DNA of 64,000 nt from Rhipicephalus microplus (lineage: Eukaryota > Arthropoda > Arachnida > Ixodida > Ixodidae): positions 76,650,987 to 76,714,986 of the forward strand of contig NC_134707.1 in NCBI RefSeq assembly GCF_043290135.1, given 5' to 3'. The position numbers and the translations under genes were made by a program. Position 1 is the first letter of the stretch; each line of letters begins with the position of its first letter. Positions 1 to 12,570 of this stretch are shown piece after piece. Below the pieces are notes generated by a model. The model searched no databases. It saw only the letters and a list, made by a program, of their open reading frames with translations, and was not told the DNA's origin.

Positions 1-3000
1 TTAATCAGTACATGAACCTTGAAAAAACAAGATCATCACGTGCAGTCCGTAAAACCAGTGCTTATGAACTGCAATGATGCCATCGAAAGCATCAGCAAAA
101 GTATGTTCACTCTGCTGGAAAGCAAATTCTGCATGAAGCCTGTAAATGTACTGTTAATAAAGTCTTCTCGACAACATCATTATGTCTATTTCTGCAATTT
201 GCAAAATCCTGTTTCATACATACCTTGCTGTCCACCCTATAATTATTGACCTCTGGGTGTTATTCAAGTGACCATGCTCATTTAACATACCTGCAAGCCT
301 CAGTGCTAACCTAATGAAATTGGAGACTTTAATAAAGTAATGCTCTGTGATGCTCACCCCTTCAAAAAAAGTTTTTAGCATCCCGTGAAAACCCATTCTT
401 TAAAAACTTGATCATCAGAGATGCGATGTATCTCCACACCTGATGACAGGCATTTGTCCAATTACAGCCATGTTATAACAACAAGCAGCCTTTGTAAGAT
501 GCTCGAACACGTGCCATCATCTCAAGTCAACATGTTTCCTGAAACCACCTTGCTCTTAGTTATGCGACAGAATGGTTTTCATAAATCATTTTCTTGCTAA
601 GCTCAACTTGCCCCATGACAAACTGTGTGTTTAATTTTAGACCATTCTGGGGGAGCTATTTTTCTTGAGAACTCAAGAAAACCCGATAAAGTGAACCATG
701 AGATTTTAAAAGGAAATTGGCGAAATATGCACAATCATCACCAATACATAGCCTGAGTATATCTTTCAATAATAATGATCGTTTTCATTTTAGAGCACAT
801 ATCTGATGGCACAAAATCTGAAGTACCAAGGAGTCTGTCACAGGTATTTTTCACTTCTTTATTGGGGCCATGCAACAATTTTAAATTATTCATGCGATAT
901 ACTAGAAGTTTACTGCAGTGTGAATCACTTGCCACAATTTAAAAAAATAATTATGGGGGGAAGATATGGAGTCTTTACAAAGGTTGAAGTTGGTGCTGAT
1001 GCCGTCTGTCGCATGACCAGTAATGAGACAAAGCACGGCGCATCGCATTAGGCCTAATAGCAGTGCTACGCTTCCATTTCACACACACACGCACGCGCGT
1101 TATGTATGCTTTACTGCAATACACTGCAAGCACTTCACCCCATGACACTGCTGTATTGCGGCAATGTTAACTTTTAAAAAGACCTTTACGGGTTAGCAAT
1201 TGAAGCTCGACAATGCTCCCAGCAATGAAATTTCTATTTTATTACATTTTTTTTTTCATTTTTATACTCTTGCCTAAACTAGTGTTATCAGCTGTCCCGA
1301 ATTTTGCTGGACTGTCGAAGACTTTGCCCGCGCTGTCCCAGTCGGGACAGATGTCCCCGATTTTTCCGACTGTTCGGTAAACGAAAAAAAAAAAGAAACG
1401 TTTTGTGTTATAAAAGGCATGCCAAATAATGTGCGTCCAACTGACCACGCAGACAAAGAAATGTTGCTGTGGATAGCTGCAAGGAACTTTAAACACTTTA
1501 GCTGAACTTTAGCGTCAACTTTTACTAGAGCATTCTAGAGCGAGAGGAAGTGTCACGAAGAGCACATAGCAAAATTTAGTGCCACATCAAGAGACCGACG
1601 CAATGAAGAGAAGAAATAACGGATTTGTTTGGAAGGCACCGCAACAAAGAAAACTAATTTCCTCACCCACACACAATTACCTTCACTGTTGGTTACCCCA
1701 ATCTAAACACACACTGCTAAGCAAACAAATTGCCATCATCTGCGACCGCTTAATAAAGCCGCTCGGACAAGAACGTTCTCTAATTCCAACTTGTGCATTC
1801 CGTATCTATCTCGCGCACTTACGCAAGAACAAGCTTCAACGAAAGAGTTGGCACAGCATATACTTCCTCCCAAGTGACACCAGCTGTTTGATCGGTCCTC
1901 AAGCAACACGCATGCACCTACCATACATCCGCGTAGTACATGCGTCAGACCAGCATTCACAAATCGCGTTCCAAAGGCCTTTATTTTATGCTCGTTATCA
2001 TTGCTTGTAGATTTGGTGGCAAACACTTCGGGTTGGTAGGTGTTCTGTGTTTCGAGCGAATGATGTTAACTACTCGATAAGCACGGATGAGAAGCTCCTG
2101 AACACGGCGACATCACAGGAATTAACAAAAGCGGCAGCGACTTGCGTATGAATCACTTTCTAACAACAGAAAGCGACCACGACCCCACGAGCAGAGGCGG
2201 TTCTCGCCATTTCAAACAGTTTACAGTGCAATACAACACCAACATCGGAGAAAAAAAACATCACGACTAGAATACGATGAACCCGCCAAAGACTGTGTGT
2301 CACAAGCTAGTGAGGAACTCTACCTGAACCACAGAATAAAGAACGCCTAAATCGCTTGAAAAATGTTTTCCATTACACCGATTCTAACGCCGTCTATTCA
2401 TACACTTTAAGCCAAGTCAAGCCGGTTTTGCGGCTATTGGGTGAACCGAACGTTTTTGCCTCGAAAAGGTTCGTGCCACCGTCCTTCCTCTGATGATACG
2501 TTCTGCTCCATTATTTGGTCAATAAAGTTCCGAGAAGCATCAATGCAATTTAAAAGGCCCCATTGGTACCAGTTGTACCCTTCTTTTTCAGCTGTTAATT
2601 GTACCTTGTTTGCGATTTTTTTTAGTTTTTTTTGTTTTTTGTTTTTGCCTGTAACATTCTTTTGTGGGTGAAGTTCAGGGGTGGCGGGATTTTGACAGCT
2701 CTATCAATTAGAGGCACTTTAGGCGAAAGTGTACTTCCCTGAATTTTCAAAGGAGCTCGTTTCCTTTTTTTTTTCCTGTATAAAGAGAAGCATATCGCAA
2801 CGTATCAGAAATTTTGAGACTGGGAGCGTAGTGCTTATGCAAATATAAGAAGCTCCAAATCTCAGAAATGCAGAGCCGGTGCCACGTTAGCTACTTTTGG
2901 AAAGCGAAGCGCTCACTTTTGTTAGGCACACTCGCGTACTAGCTTTTGTAAGTGCGCATTGAAACGATGCAAACACGGTAGTAATTTTACAAGCCCGTCA

Positions 3001-3564
3001 TCTCGTTATTTACCTTGTCTCACCGAAGCAGCATGCTTCAAAATGTGTTCTACACAAAAGTCGTCATTATTATTCTTTTTGACGTTTAACTTTCTTCCCT
3101 CATAGCGCACTCTCATTTGCCGCGCATTACGACGTCTTTCAGAACCCTGAAACGTACAAAAAATTATTCAAAGCATCTCTGTGCACCTGGACGCCGAAAG
3201 GAAGTATATGTAGTCGTGAATGCAGTCGCAGTCATGAAAATATGCGAGGAAAAGCGAGCGGGCGAAGCGTGCCTACTTGCACATCAAAGGTTTTACCTGG
3301 TGTCCGATTCACACGATTTGCGTAGCCAAATACTACCGAAGAGCCCACCATCGTCGTTTTTTAAAGTCATCACAGACATGTTCAAAACCATCTTACTTAA
3401 TTAGAGGCATCACACGCAACATTACTGGCACTAAAACAACGCGAAAGCCACGTACGCTACAATGCGCCCATCCGCTTTCTGCCCTGAGCAATATGGCGGC
3501 GATCCGCTTCAGCCACAGAGCCCTTCCGCCACTCCAGAAGTTTTAGTATAACCTCCTTGTCTCG
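1..3564. other. No recognised gene; AT-rich non-coding DNA
   Basis: Open frames here are short and show no domain I recognise; the longest (1579-2010, 143 codons) overlaps an equally open reverse frame and has no motif. A short CA/CG run lies at 1081-1100. An ATGGCGGC motif at 3493-3500 resembles a YY1-type promoter or start element, but no downstream coding exon could be followed. A distal intron or promoter region of a gene outside the window is possible and cannot be shown. Confidence 0.5.
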
Positions 3565-3735
3565 TGGTCACCCCCTAAACTTCGCGTGAACCAAAATTAG
3601 TATGGGAGGGTAAGATAGTTTTACGAATACGATGCGCTGGTCAAGACATGAATAATGTCACTATCTCGTCACGTACGTATGTCAAACACTTCCAGCCAGG
3701 CATTGGCACATACCCACGGGTGGGTATGTGCCGCG
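3565..3735 (-). repeat. Dispersed repeat copy, inverted relative to 18390-18552
   Basis: The reverse complement of this segment aligns by eye with 18390-18552 over roughly 165 bp, sharing blocks such as TCATGTCTTGACCAGCG and CTTACCCTCCCAT. It ends in a perfect hairpin: 13-bp arms at 3705-3717 and 3720-3732 around a GG loop. No coding content was seen. It is probably part of a non-autonomous transposon family. Confidence 0.7.
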
Positions 3736-4159
3736 GATGTGTTGCAGAGGTGATTGACATAAATAAACAAGACAATGTGTGTATTGAAGATCTACCAAAA
3801 TACAAAAATTAGCTATTATTAACACGGATTACACAAGGAAGTAGCAATTTTATTATATCTTTAATAAGAAGTGTCATGTTATGAAACCAAAAAACACAGG
3901 AGTTGAGAGGAAAACGCAAGCTTAAAGAGATCAAAAATTTGTAAACGTGGTTTGTCGCTAGTGCCATCATCCCAACATGCGGACCTCTTCAAGGTTTCAA
4001 CTGCCTACCTTATCTGAATTGTGTAGGGCAGATTTGTCAAGATGAAGGGAAGGCACATACAATGGTGCTAATCATCAGCAAATGACCACAAAACATTTCA
4101 GATACGTTGCACCAACAAGGCCGACAGTCTTCCATTGCCTACCTTAGTGCATTTTATAT
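3736..4159. other. Non-coding spacer before the LTR element
   Basis: AT-rich sequence with no open frame or repeat that I recognise. The final bases before the LTR (TATAT) are part of the insertion target. Confidence 0.5.
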
Positions 4160-4400
4160 TGCCGCGACAGGTTGGCCACGTTCAAGTAGCCCGCTACAAT
4201 CATCGTGGCGCGAGGACCAGCAAGGCCCGGCTGGCATGCGCCACGCGTTGGTGCACTCGGGCTACGAGGAAGAGGAAAATAGTTGAATCTGTGCCACTCG
4301 GCTACTCGGACACGACGACCATAGTCATTAGACTCGTGGGCACAAGTTCGTCCTAACAAAAACGCTTGTTTTTTAGCCCGTCTGCCTCAGCATCGCTACA
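4160..4400 (+). repeat. 5' LTR of the Ty3/Gypsy-type element
   Basis: 241 bp, starting TGCCGCGACAGG and ending CATCGCTACA. It aligns without gaps to 9426-9666. This copy has AACAAAAACG where the 3' copy has AATAAAGACG, so the poly(A) signal is kept only in the 3' copy. Confidence 0.93.
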
Positions 4401-4404
4401 TTTC

Positions 4405-4420
4405 TGGTGGAGGTGCTGGG
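4405..4420 (+). promoter_or_regulatory. Primer binding site candidate
   Basis: TGGTGGAGGTGCTGGG begins four bases after the LTR end. It starts with TGG, complementary to a tRNA CCA end. The donor tRNA was not identified. Confidence 0.6.
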
Positions 4421-4578
4421 TAATGAATCGAAGTCCTGCGAGCTCAAGACAGTGTAGCGCCGACAACCACCGTGTCAACCCCGTGGAAGTGACTCCTGTA
4501 CACCAGAGGGCAAGTCGCTGTATTCGAGGTGGCTCACCTGAGTTCAGTCCTCTTTACTTCACACCAAGGGGAAGTCAA

Positions 4579-5820
4579 ATGATGGACGCCACCACTATGA
4601 CTAGCCAGGTAACACTGGCACAAGTGTTCATCAGCCAACCGCACCAGCCGCCAGTATTCCACGGTGACTCGTACGAGGACGTTGAAGATTGGTTGGACCT
4701 GTTCGAGAGAGTGGCGAGCTTGAATAAATGGGACGAAAGAGAAAAGCTCCGTCGTGTATACTTCGCCCTGGAAGACTTCGCAAAGACATGGTTTGAGAAC
4801 CATGAAACCTCGTCTACCTGGGAGGTATTTTGATGACAAGCGGTGACTACGTTCGCGAACATAGACCAGAAAGAAAAGGCGGAAGCTGCTCTTCAATCGA
4901 GGAACCAGCTCACAAACGAAAGTGCTGCCATGTACATTGAGGACATGGTCCGTCTGTTCAAGCGTGCGGAGTACAACTTGGCTGAGGATAAGAAGGTGCG
5001 CCATCTAATGCGTGAAGTGAAGCAAGAGCTGTTCGCGGTTCTCGTCCACAACCCTCCAAGCACAGTTGCTGAGTTTTATTCGGAAGCGACGGCCATCGAA
5101 AAAACACTGAAGCAGCGGGCTCGGCAGTACAACCGGAATCTTAACTGCGCATCTGCACAGGTATTTTCTGGAGGCGTGCGAAACGATGTTGAAGCCCTGC
5201 AAGAGCTCATTAGATCAGTTATTAGGAAGGAACTGAGTAGACTGCAAATGCCCCAGACTCCAACTGCACTATCTGTTACAGATGTTCGTGACGAACTGAG
5301 GCAGGTCATACGAGAGCCAGAGCGTGAGCTGCAGCCGGTTCGACCTATCCGAACATACTCTGAAGTTCTCAGACAACCCACAGTACACAGCAATGCAGCA
5401 GTTGCAATGGCGGCGACTCCTCTCCCACCTGCAGCACGCAGCGCACCTCGTCCACGGGAACCAACGGCTACCTATCTGCCCCGTGGAGCAGATAGCACAC
5501 ATCGCTATGTGAAGCATAGGCCCAGGAAAAGCGACGTCTGGCGTGATTACGAGCGCAGGCCTCTGTGTTTTTATTGGGGCGATGCGGGTCATCTGTACAG
5601 CCCTTACCGACAGGCTGGATTAAGAGGCTTCCCGTCGTATGCACCGTGCCTCCGAAACGGCGAATGTTTGAGGAGTATTTGTCCACACGCCAGAACTCAC
5701 TACCTCTACGCCAACATCGGTCACGGTCACCATCGCCTATGCACTACCGGTCATCCAGCCCATGTGCACCTTCAAGGCAGCCTGGTCATCGCTCTCCAAG
5801 TCCACTCCCGGAAAACTGAA
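4579..5820 (+). pseudogene. gag: gag of the Ty3/Gypsy-type element, broken
   Basis: Gag would form the particle and bind the genomic RNA. From the ATG at 4579 the frame shows a retrotransposon gag capsid region (FHGDSYEDVEDWLDLFERV, then FALEDFAKTWF). It hits two consecutive TGA codons at 4831-4836 and continues in the same frame (TTFANIDQKEKAE). The nucleocapsid CCHC knuckle is eroded: CFYWGDAGHLY has Trp where the second Cys is expected and lacks the last Cys. After about 5650 the family-like Ser/Arg/Pro-rich tail (RSRSPSPMHYRSSSP) continues in another frame up to 5819, so there is a frameshift. The paired TGA codons would fit CGA-to-TGA decay. Confidence 0.85.
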
Positions 5821-5945
5821 GCAAGGGACCTGTGGAGGTGAGGCCGCTGATAATATCAGTTACGAAAATCCTCCAATATGGCTTGAGGGCGACGACGGCG
5901 TATTTCCGGTAAATGGGTGCAGCAACCAAAATGTGTTATTCATAT

Positions 5946-6209
5946 TTGCAGTTGACAATGGAAGGATGGGAGCTGAATGCCTTAGTCGACGCCAGTGCTG
6001 ATTATTCAGTGATAAGTCACAAGATGGTGAAGAAGCTAAACAAAGTTGTGACACAGTGGAGTTGATTGCAGATACGCACGGCAGGTGTTCACATTATTAC
6101 GCCCCTTGGCAGATGCACTGCAAGACTTGAAATGCAGGGCTTTATTTACGTTGCCAATTTCATTGTGCTAACAGAATGTTAAAGGGGACTCATTATAGGA
6201 ATTAATTTT
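5946..6209 (+). pseudogene. Aspartic protease region of the element, broken
   Basis: In the same frame as the downstream pol, LVDASADYSVIS occupies the place of the retroviral-type protease active site, normally D-T/S-G-A. Here it reads D-A-S-A, so catalytic activity is unlikely. After KLNKVVTQWS the frame meets a stop; family-like sequence (HIITPLGRCTARLEMQGF) resumes in another frame and then meets a TAA near 6180 before the RT frame. The protease is therefore broken at the active site, by a frameshift and by a stop. Confidence 0.7.
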
Positions 6210-8040
6210 TTGCGAGCTAATAGCACTTTAATTAATCTACGTAGGTCCAGCGTGTCATTTTCGACTGAACAAGTTATACCTGTGAAGGAATCTGAGGAAC
6301 GATGCCTAACGGCTCTACGCATTGTTCATGATGACGTAACTGTGCTGCTACGCTGCAGTGTAATGGTGTTCGTAGAGAATGACGCATTGTACAACCACGA
6401 AGGCACAGCAGATACAAATGTAGGGCTGTTTTTGAACAAAGGTGTCTGCGTAGCTTGGGGTCTTTTTCACTTGACGAATGGATGTGCAGATGTCCTACTT
6501 ACAAATTTCTCCAACGAACTTCAACACATCGCTCAAGGCACTGCTATTGCCTATTTACACGACTTCTGTATGGCGACCGAACTATGCAGCTTAACGACGT
6601 CAACCACTCGACCAGTGGCCTGCAACATCGACACATCCGTGACCGTCAAACAGAGCCTTCCGGACAGTCAAAAGAAACAGATTTACGCCTTGGTAAAAGA
6701 ATTCTCTGATTGCTTTTCAAGTGCTTCGAAGGTCCAGCGCACGTCAATCACAAAACACATAATTATAACGCAAGACGGCACGAGGCCTATATGCCAGCAT
6801 CCATATCGAGTGTCACAGAAAGAACGGGAAATTATTAAGAAGCAAGTGGAGGAGATGCTTTCGGATTATGTCATCCAGCCTTCGAATACTGCATGGGCAT
6901 CCCCCGTAGCTCTCGTTGAGAAAACAGACAACACGCTTAAATTCTGTGTCGACTACCGAAAACTGAACAGTGTAACTAAACGAGATGTCTATCCCTTGCC
7001 ACGTATCGACGATACACTAGATCGGCTGCGATCCGCAAAGTTTTTCTCTTCCTTGGATCTGAAAAGCGGATATTGGCAAATAGAGGTTGACGAGCGGGAC
7101 CGTGAAAAAACGGCATTCGTAACACCAGATGGCCTCTACGAATTCAAAGCGCTTCCATTCGGCCTGTGTTCCGCGCCAGCGACGTTCCAGCGAATGATGG
7201 ACACTGTCCTCGCGGGATTGAAATGGCAGTCATGCCTAGTGTATTTGGATGACGTGGTGGTATTCTCTGCAACGTTCGACAAACACCTAGAGCGACTGCG
7301 CACTGTATTACAAGCCATCCGGTCAGCAAACTTGACAATCAAACCCGAAAAATGCCACTTCTGCTTCGAAGAGCTGAGATTCCTTGGACATGTCATTAGT
7401 TCTGACGGTGTTCGTCCTGATCCCGAAAAGACAGCCGCTGTTCAGAGGTTCCCTACACCCAAAGACAAAAAGTCAGTGCGTCGATTTTTGGGTTTATGTG
7501 CCTACTATAGGCGATTTGTCGAAAACTTTTCAAAAATTGCGGAACCGCTTACAAAACTAACGAAAGACGACGTGCCCTTCACATGGGAAAGCGAACAATA
7601 AAAAGCTCTTTATGAGTTAAGAAAACGGTTACAGGGTTCACCAATACTTGCCCATTTTGATGAGACAGCCGACACTGAAGTCTATACCGATGCCAGCAAT
7701 GTCGGCCTCGGCGCCATCCTGGTCCAGTGGCAAAATGGTCAAGAGAAAGTGTTAGCCTATGCCAGCCGCAAACTATCAAAAGCTGAGGCAAACTACTCTG
7801 CTACTGAAAAAGAGTGCCTCGCAGTTATCTGAGCAATAAATAAGTTTCGACCCTACCTTTATGGTAGACCGTTCAGAGCTGTCAGTGACCACCATGCTCT
7901 ATGCTGGCTAGCAAATCTCAAGGATCCGTCAGGTCGACTAGCCAGATGGAGCCTTAGGCTGCAGGAGTATGACATTACAGTCGTATACAAATCTGGAAGG
8001 AAACACAGTGATGCCGACTGCCTGTCACGCTCTCCCGTCG
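6210..8040 (+). pseudogene. pol: Reverse transcriptase and RNase H of the Ty3/Gypsy-type element
   Basis: A 463-codon open stretch (6210-7601) holds the connector and most of RT: PYRVSQKE, then FSSLDLKSGYWQIEV with the first catalytic Asp, LPFGLCSAPATFQRMMD, the YLDDVVVFS catalytic box, and FLGHVISSDGV at the thumb. TAA at 7599-7601 interrupts the frame. The same frame continues into RNase H with [25 protein letters not shown] and a further stop (TGA), then FRAVSDHHALCWL. The RT catalytic residues remain intact although the frame is broken. Frame and order agree with the flanking protease and integrase. Confidence 0.92.
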
Positions 8041-9318
8041 ATCCATGTGTACCTGAAGAGGAAGACTTCCCGTTTCTAGGCGTTGTCGACGCATCCGAAA
8101 TCGCTCAACAACAACGAGATGACCCGGATTCACTGGCGCTTATACAACACCTGCAGGGTCTCGACGTTCAAGTCTCTCGTATATTCTCCAGAGGGCTCTC
8201 CACGTTCTGCCTTCGAGGAAGTGTCCTTTACAGGAGGAACTTCGAACCTAATGGCAGAACGTTTTTACTAGTCGTGCCCACAGCCATGCGACAGGAAATT
8301 CGGCATGCATGCCACGACGAGCCAACATCTGGACACATGGGTGTGAGTCGACCATTCGCCAGGATTCGCCTGAAGTACTATTGGCCTAAGTTGCTCGCAT
8401 CAGTACAGCGCTACATGAAAACTTGTCGTCAATTTCAATGGCGCAAAACTCCAGCCGTAAAACCAGCTGGCCTTCTCCAGCCAATAGTCCCTCCATTCCA
8501 GCAAGTCGACATGAACTTTCTAGGACCTTTCCCAACATCATGTGCAGGCAAAAAATGAATTGTCGTAGCCACAGACTATCTGACCCGTTATGCTGAGACT
8601 GACTCTCTGTACAGTGCGACAGCTGCCGAAGCCGCCACGTTCTTTGCGAACAATATAGTGCTCAGACATGGTGCGCCCATCGTCATTATTAGTTATCGGG
8701 GCACCGCATTTACTGCAGACCTTATGCAATGTCTGATGCACATGACAAATTCCGATCACAGAAGAACAACGGCGTATCACCCTCAGGCAAATGGCTTAAC
8801 CGCACACCTCAACAGAACTCTGACCAACATGCTATCAATGTATGTCGATGTTGAACATAAAAAGTGGGATGAAATATTACCCTACGTAACATTCGCGTAT
8901 AATACAGCCGTTCAAGAAACAACCCACGTTGCCCCTTTCGAACTAGTATTCGGCCGAAGAGTGACCACCCCATTGGATGCCATGTTACCACTACAGGACG
9001 AAAGCAGCTATCCACCTGACTTAGAATGACTTCTTGCAAAAAGCCGAAGAAGCATGACAAATGGCAAGGTACCAAATACGCCATCAACAGCGCGTCGATT
9101 CTAGTCATTACAACAAGCGAAGCAGTGACGCACTTTATCATCCCGGTAACGTGTGGATATGGATCCCAGTGCGCCGCAGCGAACTCACTGAAAAGCTTCT
9201 TTGTCGGTACTTCGCCCCTTATGAAGTACTCAACTATATCAACGACGTCACTTATGAAGTCAGGTCCGCTGGACACGTGAGCTCAAACTCCGCAATCCCA
9301 CGGAAGTGGTACATGTAG
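8041..9318 (+). pseudogene. Integrase of the Ty3/Gypsy-type element, catalytically dead
   Basis: An H-H-C-C zinc-binding N-terminus is visible (RHACHDEPTSGHMGVSR, then KTCRQFQWRK), but the last Cys is Phe. In the DDE core the first Asp is kept in VVATDYLTRY. The second is Tyr (IISYRGTAF) and the Glu is Ala (NGLTAHLNRTL), so two of three catalytic residues are lost. A TGA near 8556 and a frameshift after 9029 add further damage. A GPY/F-like module (KLLCRYFAPYEVL) follows in the last frame. No chromodomain was recognised. Confidence 0.88.
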
Positions 9319-9411
9319 TCCGCATGCAGCCCTATCGTGATAGATCATCGGAAAACGAGTGAGAGTGTGCATGTATCTTTTCACTGTCTCAAGCATCGAG
9401 ACAATGCGTCT

Positions 9412-9425
9412 GAGGAGGGGGATAA
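9412..9425 (+). promoter_or_regulatory. Polypurine tract
   Basis: GAGGAGGGGGATAA lies immediately before the TG of the 3' LTR. This is the expected position and composition of a plus-strand primer. Confidence 0.75.
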
Positions 9426-9666
9426 TGCCGCGACAGGTTGGCCACATTCAAGTAGCCCACCGCAATCATCGTGGCACGAGCACCAGCAAGACCCGGCTGG
9501 CATGTGCCATGTCTTGGTGCGCTCGGGCTACAAGGAAGAGGAAGATAGTTGAATCTGTGCCACTCGGCTACTGAGACTCGACGACCATAGTCATTAGACT
9601 CGTGGGCACAAGTTCGCCCTAATAAAGACGCTTGTTTTTTAGCCTGTCTGCCTCAGCATCCCTACA
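9426..9666 (+). repeat. 3' LTR of the Ty3/Gypsy-type element
   Basis: 241 bp matching 4160-4400 with about 22 substitutions and no gap. It keeps AATAAAGACG as poly(A) signal and ends CATCCCTACA. Confidence 0.93.
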
Positions 9667-10955
9667 ACATATTCTTCATACCCTCTCCTCCAACTGACAC
9701 AAAGCAGGGGAGGGCACATGCGAAAATGGGGAGATGAAAACGAGGTGTCTGCATGCTTATTTGGGTGAGTTAAAAGCCGTTCCTCTGTGATGGGTTGCAC
9801 CAGAGTAAAAGGGCCAAGCAATCAAAAACCCATGAAACAGTAAGAAATGAGGTGCCGGAGGGAGCGAGGGTTTTGCATGGAAGGGTAGAAAAGGATCAGA
9901 TGTTGTGCTGAATCATCCTTGCTTCAAGGAAGCACTGTCTGACAATGGGGATAATTAGCCTTAGAAATTCCTTGAAAAATGGCTTATTTTTTAATTGTTT
10001 CTTGTTGTTTATGCGCCCTATCAGATTGGTTCAAAAACCCTTTTGCAACATTTATATTTGTTGGCTGGAATGTATTAAACTTGTGAATAAGGTGCAGCAA
10101 TATTTTCTTGCCATAAAGCTGACTACAGTATTTAAGGTTTAAGACCGTTAAAAATGTGTTCTGCCACTATAAAATGCTACGCCATTGCTTCCAGTAATTT
10201 GTTCGTAATGCCTGCTTGATGCCCATCAACAGTTCGTCCTGTTTGTGATACTATGTATATTTCATCATGGTGATAATGTTTGAACTAGTGCAGGTAAAAC
10301 TAGATTTTATACTATGCATGAATCACTTCTAGTGCTTTTAATTCTTACATAATCTTTAAGATCTTTGCAGGTCTTAAATCTTAGATGACAACTAGGTATT
10401 ATGTGTACCAAAAAAAAGCGGGTTTACTTTTGCATGCACCAACATGTCGTGGAACGTTTTCCGAAGTGGCTTGTTGCTTGTTAATGCTGGGTAATACTTG
10501 AAAAGGATATGTTCTAGCAGTACTGTCAGTATCCACGTGTATCCCACTCTGTCCGGAACGCAACAGTCAGCCTCGCCCACCAGAGTTGTTATAGAGTTCA
10601 CCGGACTGCTCCCTCGGGCTTGAAGATTTAAAGAGACTGTGGAACTCCGTCGGGACGTGATACTGCGAATTAGGACATTGTCTGTTTATTGGCTTCTTCA
10701 ATTTTTTGTAGGTTATAAACGGTGCCATCTTTCGCGGGGAGGGGGAATCGTGTGACTATCAAGTGATGGTTAGTAGAGGTAGAGAAGGAAGAAGAGCAGA
10801 ACGGAATAAACATGGCGTATGAGCCAGGCCACGTCTCCCACTCATCGTAGCGTCACAGATATTATTTAAGTTTGGAAGTGCATTTCGGTATTTGATTGCA
10901 AAGGCTAGCGGCTGGTTAGGCTGTGCTATGGGACATGTTCGGCTAGTGATAATTT
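9667..10955. other. Non-coding DNA, nothing recognised
   Basis: No frame with a recognisable domain on either strand and no clear repeat boundary. Confidence 0.5.
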
Positions 10956-11084
10956 CGTTGAATATTATGTAGAAAACTAGGAGTGGTGATATCATCATTA
11001 AGATTAGTTTTGGGCATCGGAATAAAAGAAGAGGTCGACGGATAGGCTTCGCCATGGGCACGGCATCTCGTCCTTTTCTTTACA
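10956..11084 (+). repeat. 5' LTR of the short element
   Basis: Starts CGTTGAATATTATG, where the right copy begins TGTTGAAAATTATG, and ends CTTTACA. Confidence 0.75.
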
Positions 11085-12570
11085 TTTCGGTGCCGTGAAA
11101 CCCGGGAGAAAGGACCTTCGGAGGTGAGATGGAGCGGACTTCACGATTTTCGACCGTAGTCGTAGCCTCCAGGACTTTGTGAAGCCGCCGTTGCTAAAGC
11201 TGATGTGCAAGGCATAACCACTGCTGTGACCTGGGAGCACGACTCCAGTTGCAACTAAGACTACTAGGAGCACCCACGGACTGACTTGAGTGCAGGCATC
11301 GTCTGGAGGTTCGCGAGACCGGAGCCCTCACGTCTACTTCAGCTCCGTCCTGACTCACCCTTATCACGAAGAATATCACGAAGAATGACAGCCCGAAAAG
11401 TGACAGATATTCATTGTGCAAACCTTCTGCGATGAATGCCGTAATTATTTGGAAGCATAGATCGAGGAAGCAGAGCTTTATTAACACCAGATCATTCTAG
11501 CCAAGGTCAGAGTGGAATATATGATCTCGGATGTATTAAATGCTCGACAAGCTTGCTTGGTGGCTATGAGGCAAAGGATTTGGACAGAAGTACAAGCTAA
11601 CGTGCACTCTTCATCTGTGGCACCGCCAGCTAGCCTTTGCTTCTTCGGCAGCAATCTTGTTCCACAGAAGCTAGACGACTCACTCATGACGAATTGCTGA
11701 ACATGCTGGAAACCGAATAGTCACCGACTTCACCACCGTAGCGAGCATCCAAGCACGTACAGAACAACCGCTACTTTCAAGAAACTGGGCCCCGCTTTTA
11801 GAACTTACATCAGCGTACACTATCAATTAGGTAAACAACATGACAGTTACAGCAACTCAAGTGCACATGCTGGAAGAGACTTGTACGAAGAAAATCAGAT
11901 TGAATCTGGAAATCTAAAAGATGACACACCAGATCTTGAGGATGATCGCACGCTAATGATGCCAGATTTTGTTGTGTTGCAGTCCTCGCGTCTATGCAAT
12001 CAAATACCTCACAAAAGGAAATCAATGCCATTTCACCAAGGGAAGAGGAATTTAAAGTCAACGAGAAAACGGAAGCCTACTGCCAGTACCTATCGAAACT
12101 ACCACACTTCGGGTAAGCCATAGAAGTCAAGATTAGAGAGACTGTGGTTGGCACGGCATATATCTGTAAATATTCGAAATCTCAAGACATCAACCCCCCG
12201 AATAAGACAGCCCAGACCAACGCAGACTGATAGGGGTAATGCTCCAAAAGCAAGGGCAGCCAAGAGAAAGACATCAAGAAAAGTTCTGAGGAGCAGCTAC
12301 ACCACAAACTTGTGTAAGAGTACGCATAATGGATCTTCCTGCCCAAGTAAACCGATCGTAGAAAGCTGTTTACCGAAAGTGACGCGTCCACCGGCAAGAG
12401 CGTGGAACAAGTGCCGTAAACATCGCTGGAAGGCCAAGCACAAAAATAAATTCAGATGATTCTATACAAGGACTGACATAGAACCCGTATTGATGAACAT
12501 TGTGTACTCGAAACCCATGTGCGATTTTAGTGTTCTCCGTCGTCATTTGCCACTGTGGGGGCGCGGAGGA

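Larger units (their letters stand above)
4160..9666 (+). mobile_element. Ty3/Gypsy-type LTR retrotransposon, full length but decayed
   Basis: Two direct 241-bp LTRs begin TG and end CA. A TGG-type primer binding site follows the left LTR and a purine tract precedes the right one. The interior runs gag, protease, RT, RNase H, integrase, the Ty3/Gypsy order. No envelope frame follows integrase. About 22 of 241 LTR positions differ (hand count, about 9%), so this is an old insertion. In-frame stops, frameshifts and lost catalytic residues show that the copy is dead. The flanks (ATAT before, ACAT after) give at best an imperfect 4-bp target duplication. Confidence 0.93.

Noticed and set aside
1579..2026. 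143-codon forward frame and overlapping reverse frame
   Set aside because: No domain, no splice or start context, and both strands are equally open.
9026..9552. Envelope gene after integrase
   Set aside because: The frames match the integrase C-terminus (GPY/F-like module) and the LTR itself; no signal peptide or membrane anchor was seen.
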